A stretch of 64,000 nt of DNA, taken from Turbatrix aceti. Lineage: Eukaryota; Nematoda; Chromadorea; Rhabditida; Panagrolaimidae. The notes under the pieces were generated by a model, which was not told the origin of the DNA, searched no databases, and saw only the letters and a list, made by a program, of their open reading frames with translations. The position numbers were made by a program, and so were the translations under genes. The DNA is taken from positions 6,147,246 through 6,211,245 of the forward strand of contig OZ017770.1 in the NCBI GenBank assembly GCA_963969345.1, in the 5' to 3' direction. Positions 11,372-26,976 of this stretch are shown in pieces (within the stretch, counting starts at the first letter, position 1; each line of letters opens with the position of its first letter).

Positions 11372-12194
11372 TCTCAATATGAAGCGGAGATCTGAAAACA
11401 GAAAAACAATTATTACTTCTAATATAGAATGCAAAAAAAGAAACAACAGCAACAAACAAACACGCATGTAACAAAGAGCGAACGCAGAAGATAACGTGTT
11501 CACTTTGCAAAATTCGCCTCAAGAGTTGACTTGCACATGCGATCGCGTGCCTCATTGCGATCGCATGTGCAAGGCGATTTTTTCGGCGCGCACGAGTAAA
11601 TACCCAATTGAAAAGTGAATCGTCGTCCAAACTAACATAAAAAGCCTTTAGTGTTTTGAGTTTTGAACAGAGGCTCTTGTTAATTGTCCTGTTCCAAAAA
11701 ATTCTAAATGACAAAATTAATTTTTTTTTGTTTAAAAAATGTCATTTTTTATCGTTAAAATTAAATTAATGCTTTTAAAAAAATAAAAAAAAAATTTTTC
11801 AATTTTTTTTAAAGATTTTCAATTTTGCTACTTTTTTTTGGTTAGCGATGATTTTTTTTATCATTCGTTGACTTTGTTCGGCAAATGCTTCGTTTTTCAC
11901 TAGCCTGATCTCGACAGTTGTGCGATTTTCCGAAAAATATGCACTGTTGACCGCAATGTCCGACCTCCGAGATGCAAATCCGTTTCACTTATCTACTAGA
12001 TGAACTTCCTGCAGCCAATGCTGGAGCTGATTGGGGAACGAGGCAACGTCAATTATCAGCGCTATTTTCCGGCACAGAAATTTATTTATTTGCTCATTTC
12101 GTACTTTGGCCTTATTTTTTTATTCTGTTGTTGATTTATTTGTTAGTAGAACAAAACATTGAGGTTGGTTTTCACAAAAGCAATGCAATGAGTA
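11372..12194. other. Promoter side of the RAD54B copy, then AT-rich spacer
   Basis: From 11372 to about 11593 this is the reverse complement of the 5' flank of the intact RAD54B-like gene, so promoter and 5' leader were copied too. It contains a perfect 16-bp inverted repeat at 11531-11572 that the intact gene lacks. From about 11700 to 11860 the DNA is extremely A/T-rich. I see no gene up to the stop codon of the Kunitz/lustrin gene. Confidence 0.6.
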
Positions 12195-14156
12195 TCAATT
12201 TCTGCAGCAGTGATAATGAAGGTCGAGAGTTTGACGGCATCTTCCGTGCTTTTTGCAACTTGTTGTGTCTGTTTCGCTGTTGCAAGGTATTAGACTACCG
12301 TTTGACTGCATGATGGGGTAGCGGCATACATTGGTCGAAATTTTGACCGGACAGCACGCAAATGAGTCATCAATAAGCTTTTGACACGTGAAACCGACCG
12401 GGCACAAAACTCCGCTCTCTGAGGAACACCTAAATATTTTTTAGTACATAAATATATTTCGCAACCACCCAATGCCTACCTTTTTGGTTTGGAACTATTG
12501 TCCGCCTGAAGCGGCATTGATCCGTCTGGGCACGTGTGTACCTGAACATCGCTGCAGCAGTAAAAGGTCAGTAGACCCTTTTCTGGCGTGTTTTCGCCGA
12601 CTTTCATGCAACCAGTGTTGGCGGGGCATGCCTCACCCCCAGGCGTACATTTGATAGCCTTTTTGGTGTCCGGCGACACGTATGGAATGATGCACTTTTT
12701 TTCAGGCAGACAACAGATGTGTTTGGCTGATTGACTCTCCAGGGAGATTTTTGTGCAAATGTAGCCGTCTTTGGGACACGTACCGACGACCCCCGGTGTG
12801 CACAAATGGGGATGGTTGAACTGCTCCCGCAGCACGGACATGCCATATGGGCAGTCGTAAGCCGGCGTGCAACATATGTGCTCCTTGTTTGACGCTTTCT
12901 GGCAGGTATAGCCTCTTGCGCACGTCGAATTCTCTTTTAGACATTTTACGGCCTCGTCTGTGTGTTCGTATGTTTGCATGATGCTTTCCGGAGCTGGACA
13001 AGCCGGCGGAAGAAGGCAACAAATCGCCGAATACTTGGACGTCTGTATGCACTCGTAACCGAGAGGGCAGCTTTCGGCGACGTTTTTGCTACACATTTGA
13101 GGTTGGTTTGTGAAAGGATTGATGTGGGGCTGCGCTCCTCCGGGACAGGTACCCACACAGAAATCTAAGCACTGCTCAAGACTGGCAAAGCTGTTGAGCT
13201 GTTCGATGCACATTTTGACTTGTTCGCACTGACCGGTTTTCACGTTGAATGCCCAGTTCCTGGATGGCGGTAGATTCAGTCTGCACGTTGTCTTGCTCTC
13301 ATACTCACTGGAGCAGACAAAATCTACTGACGGACAGCAGACTGGACGTGTGCTTTTGATCATGCACGTGTAGTTCTGAGGGCAATCTTTATTGGTGTGA
13401 CAGGTGGCAACGCGATTGACTGCATATCGATCTGGCCAGGGGTCGCCTTTAAGGCATCCGACTGAAAAAAAAACATTCAGTCACTCGTTGCTGCGATTTA
13501 TGCATAACCTTACTTTGTTTGGCACAAAATTTTAGACAGTCACCCTTTGTTTTGAAATTGTTTTCGTTTCCGTTACATCCGTGATACGTGAAGGGCCGAC
13601 AAAGATTTGCACTTGCGTCAAAGAAAAATCTTGTATCGGACAGCCCGCATGTTTTTCCAACGTCCACTTTCATGTTGCATATTCTGTCTGCTTTTCGACA
13701 GCACACGGTGTCTTTTCCTGATCCAATACAATCGTATCCGCCGGGACAAGGCACTTTGTCGCTGGTGCATCGTTTCAAATTTCCTGCGAAATCCATTAAA
13801 GGCAATCCTTTTCCGCACTTTGCTAAAATTATTTTTTCAAAAAAAAATTTTTATAGAAAAAAAAACCTAAGGCTCCGCAACCATCTTCGCATTCTTCTTT
13901 TGTTACGAAGCGATTTTGATTGCCTCCACAGCCTTCAAAAATGAATTGGATACACTCGCCGACGTTGACATCAAAGTGGTACGCTGGTGAAGGCACAAAA
14001 GATCCACAGCGGTATCCTTCATTGCGCGGCAGTTGGCAAAGAACTCCTGAAAAAGGCAATTGCTCGTTGTAAAGCATCTGTCAAAAACAAACCGCCTAAG
14101 TTAGCATGAACTTGGAAATTGATAACGTAAACAAGCAAGAATAGTAGTTGCTTCAT
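12195..14156 (-). CDS. Secreted Kunitz and lustrin-type cysteine-rich protein
   Basis: Exons in order: 14156-14093, 14046-13867, 13822-13514, 13461-12480 and 12429-12195, 589 aa. A signal peptide (MKQLLFLLVYVINFQVHA) is followed by two BPTI/Kunitz domains (...FIFEGCGGNQNRF... and ...FTYHGCNGNENNF...). A third, divergent Kunitz-like segment comes next, then a run of lustrin-type repeats with the pattern CP-G-...-C...CP-GYxC...CC. This layout belongs to a nematode-expanded family of extracellular protease-inhibitor and matrix proteins, several of which act in cuticle or moulting. In both clear Kunitz domains the residue after the second cysteine (P1) is glycine, so trypsin inhibition is unlikely. 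All exon junction phases agree. Confidence 0.88.
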
Positions 14157-14779
14157 TAGGCCAAAGCACCAAGTGACGATATAAAGTCAATATTTTATTT
14201 TCCCGAGAGTAGCCTAAGATCAGCTAAGTTGGGTTCGGTTGACTTAAAGGTTTGGTGGGTCAATGATGCGCATTAACATTTTTGCAAAACTTGTTGTTTG
14301 TCCATTTCTGTACTACCTGGGGCTCAAAAGATGCGTCTCAGTGAATCTGTTCTAGTTTGGTTGCTTTTTTGAACCATAAAACATCCTGTTTTGCAATTGT
14401 CCTAGACATGCGATAACTTAGTTTCAAACAAAAAAAAAAGACTTGAAGTATTGTACAACGGACAAGGTCATCTATTTATTTCGAAGAGAAGCACACCCTG
14501 ATCTTTTTATTTGAGTGGGCAATCGCGTTTGTCTGTCAACATTGCGCGCTTCGTCACTGCATGCTGCGTCTTGCCACCTCTGATTTGTACACACTGCCAT
14601 TAAACTTTTGTCAATGGCTTTGCACATTCATCTCACAGCTTGCATAAGTTTGCGAGAACTGATTCCTTTACCGCTTGTTAATTCGTGACTTTTTATTTTT
14701 TCTGTGGAATATTAATTAGTTTACTTTAAGCTTGGTCAAGCGGTATTTTTACGCGATTTGCGGTCATGAAAAACTAAGT
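14157..14779. other. Divergent intergenic region
   Basis: This 620-bp stretch separates two head-to-head genes, the Kunitz/lustrin gene on minus and the GalNAc-transferase on plus. I see no coding exon. It probably holds both promoters. Confidence 0.5.
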
Positions 14780-16933
14780 ATGAGAATGAAGGCCGTTACT
14801 CGGCGGCGTATTGCTCTGGCTGCTGTTGTTTTCTTTGGATTATGGTTATTGTTGAGCAGCAATATATTCAGTTTTGTCCGACACGACAAAGAAGTGGTCA
14901 AGCAAGCGCTTAAAGAGACGAGGTATGCTGTCGACATCGAAGGTGTCAAATCGAACGGCGCGGAAGCCGCTCCTGATTTCGACAACGCAGTTAACGAAGT
15001 CAAAAATTCTCCGGATGAAGACAAAGCAATCGAGAACGTGGAAATTCTGATTTCTGCTGAAAAGGATGGATTCCCGGTGAATCCCAAGCTCAAAGCCGAG
15101 CTGGATGATGACTTGCGCTGGGGAAGTAACGATATTCCAGAGGTCAATTTGTCCACGATTTCTGAGCTCAAGGATCGCGAAGAGGAGGTTTGTTTATTTG
15201 ATACAACTCTTTTTTTAACGATTTATTTTCTTTCAGTTTTTGCAAAGAAAGCTTTATCGCATGTACGAGTTCAACGCGTTGGTCAGTGACCGTCTTGGAT
15301 ATCGCAGAAAGATCCCAGACACCCGACACCAGCTCTGCCACGAGCAGGTTTACGCCGATGTTCTCCCGTCGGCGAGCATCATTATTTGCTACTACAACGA
15401 ATTACCGTCCGTCCTGATCCGCATGGTTAATAGCATTTTGGATCGCACTCAAAAAGAACTCGTGGCTGAGATTCTACTTGTCAACGACTGCAGTCAGCCG
15501 ACGAAAGACGCAACGCCGGTGGTTGAGGCGTACGCAAAAGAGCACTGGCCCAAGAGAGTAAAGTTCATCCGCACCGACAAGAACGAAGGGCTCATCCGGG
15601 CAAAGATGTTTGGTGCAAATTTGGCCATTGGAGAGGCGCTAGTATTCCTAGACAGCCACTGTGAAGTAAACGAAAACTGGTTACCCCCACTGCTTGACCG
15701 GATCCAGCAGAAGCCGAATAAGTTAGCTACATTTTTTCTTGGCTTTACAGAATAAAATCAACCTGAAATATTTTTTTCAGAGTAGTATGCCCTATCATAG
15801 ATATCATCAACGCAGACAACATGAAGTACGTCGGGTCACCTGTGTGCTCAGGTGGCTTCAACTGGGGCCTGACTTTTCTCTGGGAATATCCTTCAAAATC
15901 CTATTTTGAGGATCCCATGAATTTTATCCGTCCTCTCACTTCTGCCACAATGGCCGGAGGTCTCTTTGCCATTGACAAAAACTATTTCAATGAGCTGGGA
16001 CAATATGACAAAGGTAAGCATTTGCGTATTTTATCACACATATGTTGATCGCTCTAGGAATGGATATTTGGGGCGCCGAGAACGTCGAAATTTCCTTCCG
16101 TATTTGGATGTGTGGCGGCTCGTTGGAAATCATTCCCTGCAGTCGAGTTGGTCACATTTTCCGTCAGCGAAGGCCTTACGGGACTAGTGTTGACTCAATG
16201 GGCAAGAACTCCCTCAGAACGGCTCTGGTCTGGCTTGATGACTACAAAAAGAACTTTTTTAATGCCAGACCATTTTTGCGGAACAAGACAGACTACGGTG
16301 ACATCAGTGAAATGGTTTCCTTGCGTGAGAAACTTCATTGCAAGTCATTCCAATGGTACTTGGAAAACATCTATCCAAAGCTACTCCCGGGCAACAATCC
16401 CGTGTCTGACGCGAAGAAAGCCAAAAAAGCCTCAAAAATTCCTAAAAATTATCTGAAAAAATTCTTGGTAAGCGTTTTTATGTGAACCAAAATTAATTAT
16501 ACTTATAAAATTTTTAGATTCGTCTAAACGATACAAACCTTTGCCTGACGGGTGAGATGTCATCCGGACGATTGATTCCAGGTGCTCGTATCTTTCTTGA
16601 AAGCTGCCGAAAGCAAAGAAGAGAACAGACATGGCGATTAACAGAAAATAAAGAATTGCGGCCGATGGGCTCTGGCATGCTATGCTTAGATGCCCTTAGA
16701 GTAAATTGGTTTTGTCAATGTGCGGTTTATTCAGAAAATTTTTGGATTTTTAGGGACTTAAATTATTTAAATGTCACAATCAAGGTGCCCATCAGGCATG
16801 GACGTACGCTAACGATAAAGTATTCAACGCAGCAGCGGGTAAATGCATGACGAGCGACAACAAACTGTCAGCCCTGGTGGACGTCGAGTATTGTGCCTTA
16901 TCTAAAACGTGGATTCTCGAGCCTGTGGTCTGA
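14780..16933 (+). CDS. Polypeptide N-acetylgalactosaminyltransferase
   Basis: Exons 14780-15187, 15237-15721, 15781-16013, 16058-16467, 16518-16700 and 16754-16933, 632 aa. It starts with a short basic cytosolic tail and a signal-anchor helix ([17 protein letters not shown]), then an acidic stem, the GT27 catalytic domain and a C-terminal ricin-type lectin domain. Catalytic signs are the metal-binding DSH in FLDSHCEV and the Gal/GalNAc-T block [19 protein letters not shown]. It transfers GalNAc to Ser/Thr of secretory proteins in the Golgi and so starts mucin-type O-glycosylation. C. elegans counterparts are the gly genes, but I cannot say which one. Start chosen at ATG 14780, since an upstream out-of-frame ATG runs straight to a stop. 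AATAAA lies about 100 bp after the TGA. Confidence 0.93.
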
Positions 16934-21883
<4,950 letters not shown>

Positions 21884-23066
21884 TCACTCTGAATGTGTCT
21901 TAACAGCGATTTACTTTCACAGGGTTAACTTTTGTTATTTCCTTTGTTTTTATTTCTTTAATTTTTTTGTGGTGTAGCAAAATGATGTGTATCCGTAATA
22001 ACCTTCCTTTATTTCTTTTCTGTCATGAGAGGCTTTCATACTTCTAAGCACTTTTTTCGTTCACCTAACCTTTCACAGCTATGTACGGAAATTGCAATAC
22101 TTTCAGAGGAGCACTATTGACTGCACTGTACCTAGTCGATGCATTTTTCGTGAAGCATGAATACACTATGTATTACAAAATTATTTATTTGTACTGCACG
22201 TAAATACAGATAAATCAGTTCTAAGATCGGAATACTGGGGGGGGGGGGTGGATGAACGTCTGGCGATCCTCGACCGCCCGCAGCCATTCCACCATGGATG
22301 CCAAATAGAATAAATTCGTGGCAGTATGTTTAAGCATAATCGCATTACGGCACTCGGGTTACAAAGGCAAGTACTGCTCTCACGCAACAAAATGCCCTTG
22401 GTTTTCTATCTTTAAGATTTTTGGAAACAAAATAAAAAAATACACAAGCAAAGCACGGCAGGCTGTGGCCAGCTTGTCGCGTAAATTGCTGGATACATGG
22501 TCGTCTCATAGCCACACTTCCTCGCAGGTTCTTTGCATTGAACTATTTTTGGGCCAAAATAAATGGCCCTTCCTGTTCTCTGAAATGTCCGGTGCTGATT
22601 TTTGTCCAGCTATTCATTCTGCAACTCCTGGTGACAAAAAATTACTTTCTATATTTAATCTGGTTTTTCATTGCGCCTATAGGGGCTGAAACATAATGAG
22701 ACTGAAATCACAGGGTTGCGTTTCTTACGGCGCGAACCCGCCCTGTTGCGCTACAACTTTGTCGTCCCACACGAGTCATAGGTGCAAGCGACGATTTGTT
22801 TCTACAAGCTTCCGAGAGAGTGACAGCAAAAAGAACTGGCCAGAAGTAAAGCTTACGACAAAAGTTTTGTGCATTGTTCAGAATTTTCTATCTTTCGTTT
22901 TTGTTCGGAAACAACTTGGAAGGATGCGTAGTATTATTCAAAACCCCCAAGCCTGAGCAATGTCAGCGCGTGATTGATGCTTTCTTGTTTCTTCTGTCTT
23001 GTACCTTCTAATGATGATCGATGAATTAATGGTTTTTTAATTGGGAATAATGTCTGTAAAATTTAG
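21884..23066. other. Intergenic region with a poly-G tract
   Basis: 1.2 kb without a recognisable exon. It contains a 12-base G run at 22237-22248. The last bases (TAAAATTTAG) form an acceptor directly abutting the ATG of the potassium-channel gene at 23067. Confidence 0.5.
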
Positions 23067-24879
23067 ATGGAAACGAGCACACTGCTGAATTCCTTGGAAA
23101 GTCCAACGCGGGTTGAACCAAAAAACCGCTTTCTAAGGTCCCATATTGGATCAAAAAGAACGCGGAATCGGCTCGTGCAGAAGCATGGATTGTGCAATAT
23201 CTCCCTTGTCAACGTCCCTAAACAACATCGAAAATATTTTAGGTATGTATTTTTTTTATTTGACTAACAGCTTTATGTGTTTGGCTTGTCGTTTTGAAAA
23301 TTAACAATACATCGAGCTTGATTCGTGCAAGTGATTATTTTTTGTGTGCAAACATGAACAAAACATCGCAGTAGTTTGTTTGGTTTTTCACGTTGTTTCA
23401 ATTCCGCTAGACGCTAAGATTTTGTATTTTTCAATGTTTATGTTCCCGATTTTACAGGGACATTTTTACAACTGTTATCGAAGTAAAATGGCGTTGGTGT
23501 CTGCTGTTTTTTTCCATGTCATTTTTTCTATCATGGTCGTTATTCACCGGTATATACTATTTGCTGGCAATGTACCATGGCGACTTGCACCGAAGTCCAG
23601 ACGACGAAGACTGGACACCCTGCATCAGAAATGGCCACGACGCTCTCAACATTTTCCTCTTTGCATTCACGACGCAAACGACTATTGGTTTGCCTTTAGC
23701 ATTTGCTGAAGTTGGACTACTTCAACTCATAAGTGCACTCTTCCAGGATACGGATTTCGATACCCCACAGATAGATGCCCGCTGGTTGTCATCGTAATGT
23801 GCGTGCAATTTATGGTGGGTGTCATGTGCCAGACGCTGATGGCCGGGGTCATCTTTGCGAAGCTTGCGAGACCAATCAAGAGAGCCGCGACCATTCTCTT
23901 CAGCAAGAATGCAGTCATTTGCATGCGGGACGGCAAGCTCTGTCTTCAGTTCAGGGTCGGAGACATGCGAAAGAGTCTTCTGGCAGAGGCCCACGTCCGT
24001 CTGCAGGTACGTGTTTTTTGGTTAAAAAACTGACGACCATAAAACCATTTCATTTGCAGTTAATCAAAAAGTGCGTGACTATGGAAGGCGAAATCCTGCC
24101 ATTCCACCAGTTTGACATGAACGTCGGTTACGATACGGGTCTCGATCGTGTCTTTGTTATTTGGCCCATAACAATTTGCCACGAAATCAATGAAGAAAGT
24201 CCGCTTTACGAGATCAGCAAGGAAGGACTGAGCACGGAAAGATTTGAAATCATTGTCATCCTGGAAGGCGTCGTGGAATCTGTCGGTTCGACGACGCAGG
24301 CACGAACCAGCTATTTGCCGAATGAAATTCTCTGGGGCAAAAGGTAAATTGATTAGTCGCGCTCGAGTGAGTTGTTTTGATTATTCTTCCGCCTTTAGAT
24401 TTGCACGCTTAGTTACTTACCAACGCGACAACGGCCAGTATAAAATTGACTTGGCTAAATTTCACGACGTGCGGGACGTCGAAACGCCCTCATGCAGTGC
24501 CAAAGAGCTGGATGATATGGAGGTCTGTGGGGGAGTAGAGGTTCTGGAGATAGAGCAAAGCAAAGTTTGATTTCAGTCACTTTCGGACATTCATCCAGAC
24601 CTGGGTCCCCAGATCTCAGTCAGCGCCGTCAGTATCCAGGAGTCACTGAACGAGGCAAGCAACAGAATTGTCATCGAGTCCGACTCGAATGAAAGCGAAA
24701 ACGAAAATCTGATAGCACGACAACCAAGCAGTCTTGGGATCTCAATGAACAGCAATCATCGATCCGTATCTCACCAAAGTTTATTCCTACGCAAAAAATC
24801 GGTCTTTACGGTACCTAGTGAAGCCGATATGAGAAGAAAACAGTCTATCCAGGTTCGACGAGGGCCAGATTTGTTTTGA
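23067..24879 (+). CDS. Inward-rectifier potassium channel (IRK/Kir)
   Basis: Exons 23067-23242, 23458-23687, 23747-24006, 24060-24343, 24399-24522 and 24577-24879, 458 aa. Two membrane helices (M1 around WRWCLLFFSMSFFLSW, M2 around VVIVMCVQFMVGVMCQ) bracket a pore loop with the selectivity filter TTIGYGFRYPT. The filter is split by an intron between the Ile and Gly codons. The cytosolic Kir domain is intact, with the conserved FEIIVILEGVVESVG strand and YLPNEILWGKRF. The tail is serine- and asparagine-rich. Kir channels set resting potential in muscle and neurons, and C. elegans has three (irk-1 to irk-3). An acceptor abutting the ATG suggests trans-splicing. The LGC gene follows 470 bp downstream on the same strand. 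Confidence 0.95.
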
Positions 24880-25350
24880 TGTTGACAATTTATTTCTTTT
24901 TGTGTTTAAATCGTTGCAAAATATCTCGGTAAGAATGTTGGATGCTCAAATACAAAAGAATAAAAAAACTGTTTTTTTCGAAGTTGAAATTATGATTTTG
25001 AGAATTGGGATACGTGAGAAAAAAGGAATGAACGTGAGACATAAAAAAATAAACTCATTTGAACCATAAATGGCAATTTGATTTGAGCACACCTCTACAG
25101 TTGCTTAAATCTAATAGCCTCACCTTGCTATGACAAAAATAAACTTCGATCTTTTGATTTCACTCACAGAGCAAACGCTTTTGACTAAGCAACGCCACCC
25201 AACGCGCAATGATGAGGCATCAATTGTTTATCTTAATTTCAATCAACAAAACTCGATACAATTATCAAATTACCTCTGATGGTAAATAATTGTTTACACC
25301 GGATTGCACCCTGACACCCATTTTAGTCGGAATCAGTCTGCTTTCTAAAA
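24880..25350. other. Intergenic region between the two channel genes
   Basis: 470 bp, A/T-rich, with no exon. A CCATTTTAG acceptor at 25325-25326, 24 bp before the next ATG, is a candidate spliced-leader site. Confidence 0.5.
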
Positions 25351-26857
25351 ATGCCGGCTTACAGCACCGCTATAGCGGCATTCAACATAATCCAGCTACT
25401 CGCGATGCCTACTTTGAAGGAGATCAACGACGACTATCAAAACGTCGCCACGAATTACCAAAAATTGATGCTGCGTTTATTTGTCGATAGCCATTATGAT
25501 TCATCGTTACAGTCTACTCGTCCACAAAAAGTTGATGTATCGTTGATAGTTGACCATATCGAAAGTATCGTAAGTACTACATACATACATATTTTTATAT
25601 AACTTACCGGATAAACATTTTTAGAACTCAGATGAAGCAACAATGCTTGTTCACGGCACTGTTACCATGGTCAGTTATGATAACTTCAAAGTTGATGATT
25701 TGAATGGTTTTTAGGAATGGATGGACTCAAGACTGCAGTGGGATCCGAAAGACTTTAACAACATGACGGCGACCAACGTTGGAGTATTTTTCAACATGAT
25801 GTGGCTGCCCAACGTGTACATTATGACGCCGTTCGTTTCATTTAATTTTGATTAACCAAACTAATTTTTTTTTGTAGAACACAACCGGCAGGCAAAATTT
25901 TACAATTTCACAACTCAGATATAAGCTTTACAAACACCGGCAAAGTTTTGGCAGTAACAGCCGTGAGTTTAACAACGGAGTGCATGCTGGACTACACGCA
26001 TTATCCGTATGACAATCAGACGTGTTCGGCCATGTTTATCGCGCCTTACTCGAGAATTGATAGGTAGGATCAACGTTTGTTTTAAAATCAAAATAAAAAA
26101 AAATTGGTTTAGTCTTGATTTGTCAGCGCAGGGCAGCATCCTCAGACGAGAATTTCTGTTCGGCGATGACAATGCGATGACTATCAACGGGGATTACGAT
26201 CAAATTTCGATGAAGGCAATCAAATATTATGCAAGTTACAAAGGAATGACGACAAATTTGATGAAAGCGTAAGGCAATTATATTTGAAATAATATTTTTT
26301 TCTGAAAATTATTGAAAGTTCAGCAGACTGAATCCCGACTCTTCTCCTGTCTTGAAGATTGTTTTCGAAATGATTCGTTCGCCAGGAAACTATTACTCGA
26401 TTGTTGCTCTGCCTCTGTACGCCTGTTCCATGTAAGTTGCAATTAAAAAAATAGTTTGAGTCAAACTCGTTTTAGCATCACTTACATCGCTGTCTGCGTG
26501 ACAAATACCTGGGCGTCCCTCAGTTGGGTGACGGTTTCGATGATTATTCAGGTTATTAATGGCGCTAGATTGGTGGCCTACCTGCCCAAGGACTACACCA
26601 CGACTCCTTTTTGCGGTAGGAACACATACCGGAAAAAAAATATCAGAAAAATATTTTTTTTAGCAAAAATGGCTTACCTGATTTTTATCGAAGCAATACT
26701 GATATTTATATACCGAGTTGTAATCGTCTTTGTCCGAAAAGAACTGGCACTCAACGGCAAAATCCAGCAGCTAAGACGGATTGCACAGTTCGAAACCTTT
26801 CTTTTTGTCGGGTTGATCATTCACGCCATTGTCAACTACAGTCTACTGCTTTTGTGA
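25351..26857 (+). CDS. Divergent Cys-loop ligand-gated ion channel (LGC type)
   Basis: Eight exons: 25351-25569, 25625-25669, 25715-25830, 25878-26063, 26113-26268, 26324-26431, 26476-26615 and 26664-26857, 387 aa. The extracellular ligand-binding fold is clear: WMDSRLQWDP, WLPNVYI, and a Cys-loop with 13 residues between the cysteines (C-MLDYTHYPYDNQT-C). Four hydrophobic segments follow. The block around M2 lacks the PAR motif of anion channels, and the M3-M4 loop is only about 18 residues where most family members have 80 or more. This resembles the nematode-specific LGC/CUP-4 branch, so ligand and ion selectivity cannot be inferred. The N-terminus has only a weak signal peptide. Confidence 0.85.
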
Positions 26858-26976
26858 TAAAACCGTACCCCTCCAACCTTTTGTAAAGGATAATTTCATG
26901 TATGTTCGACAATCTGACATCAAACAGAACACACTAATGCCAATTTGAAATAAATAATAAGTACATTTAACAAGAT

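Noticed and set aside
11972..12313. 113-codon plus-strand frame with a hydrophobic stretch
   Set aside because: Its 3' third overlaps the last exon of the Kunitz/lustrin gene on the other strand, and the rest is A/T-rich spacer without splice partners.
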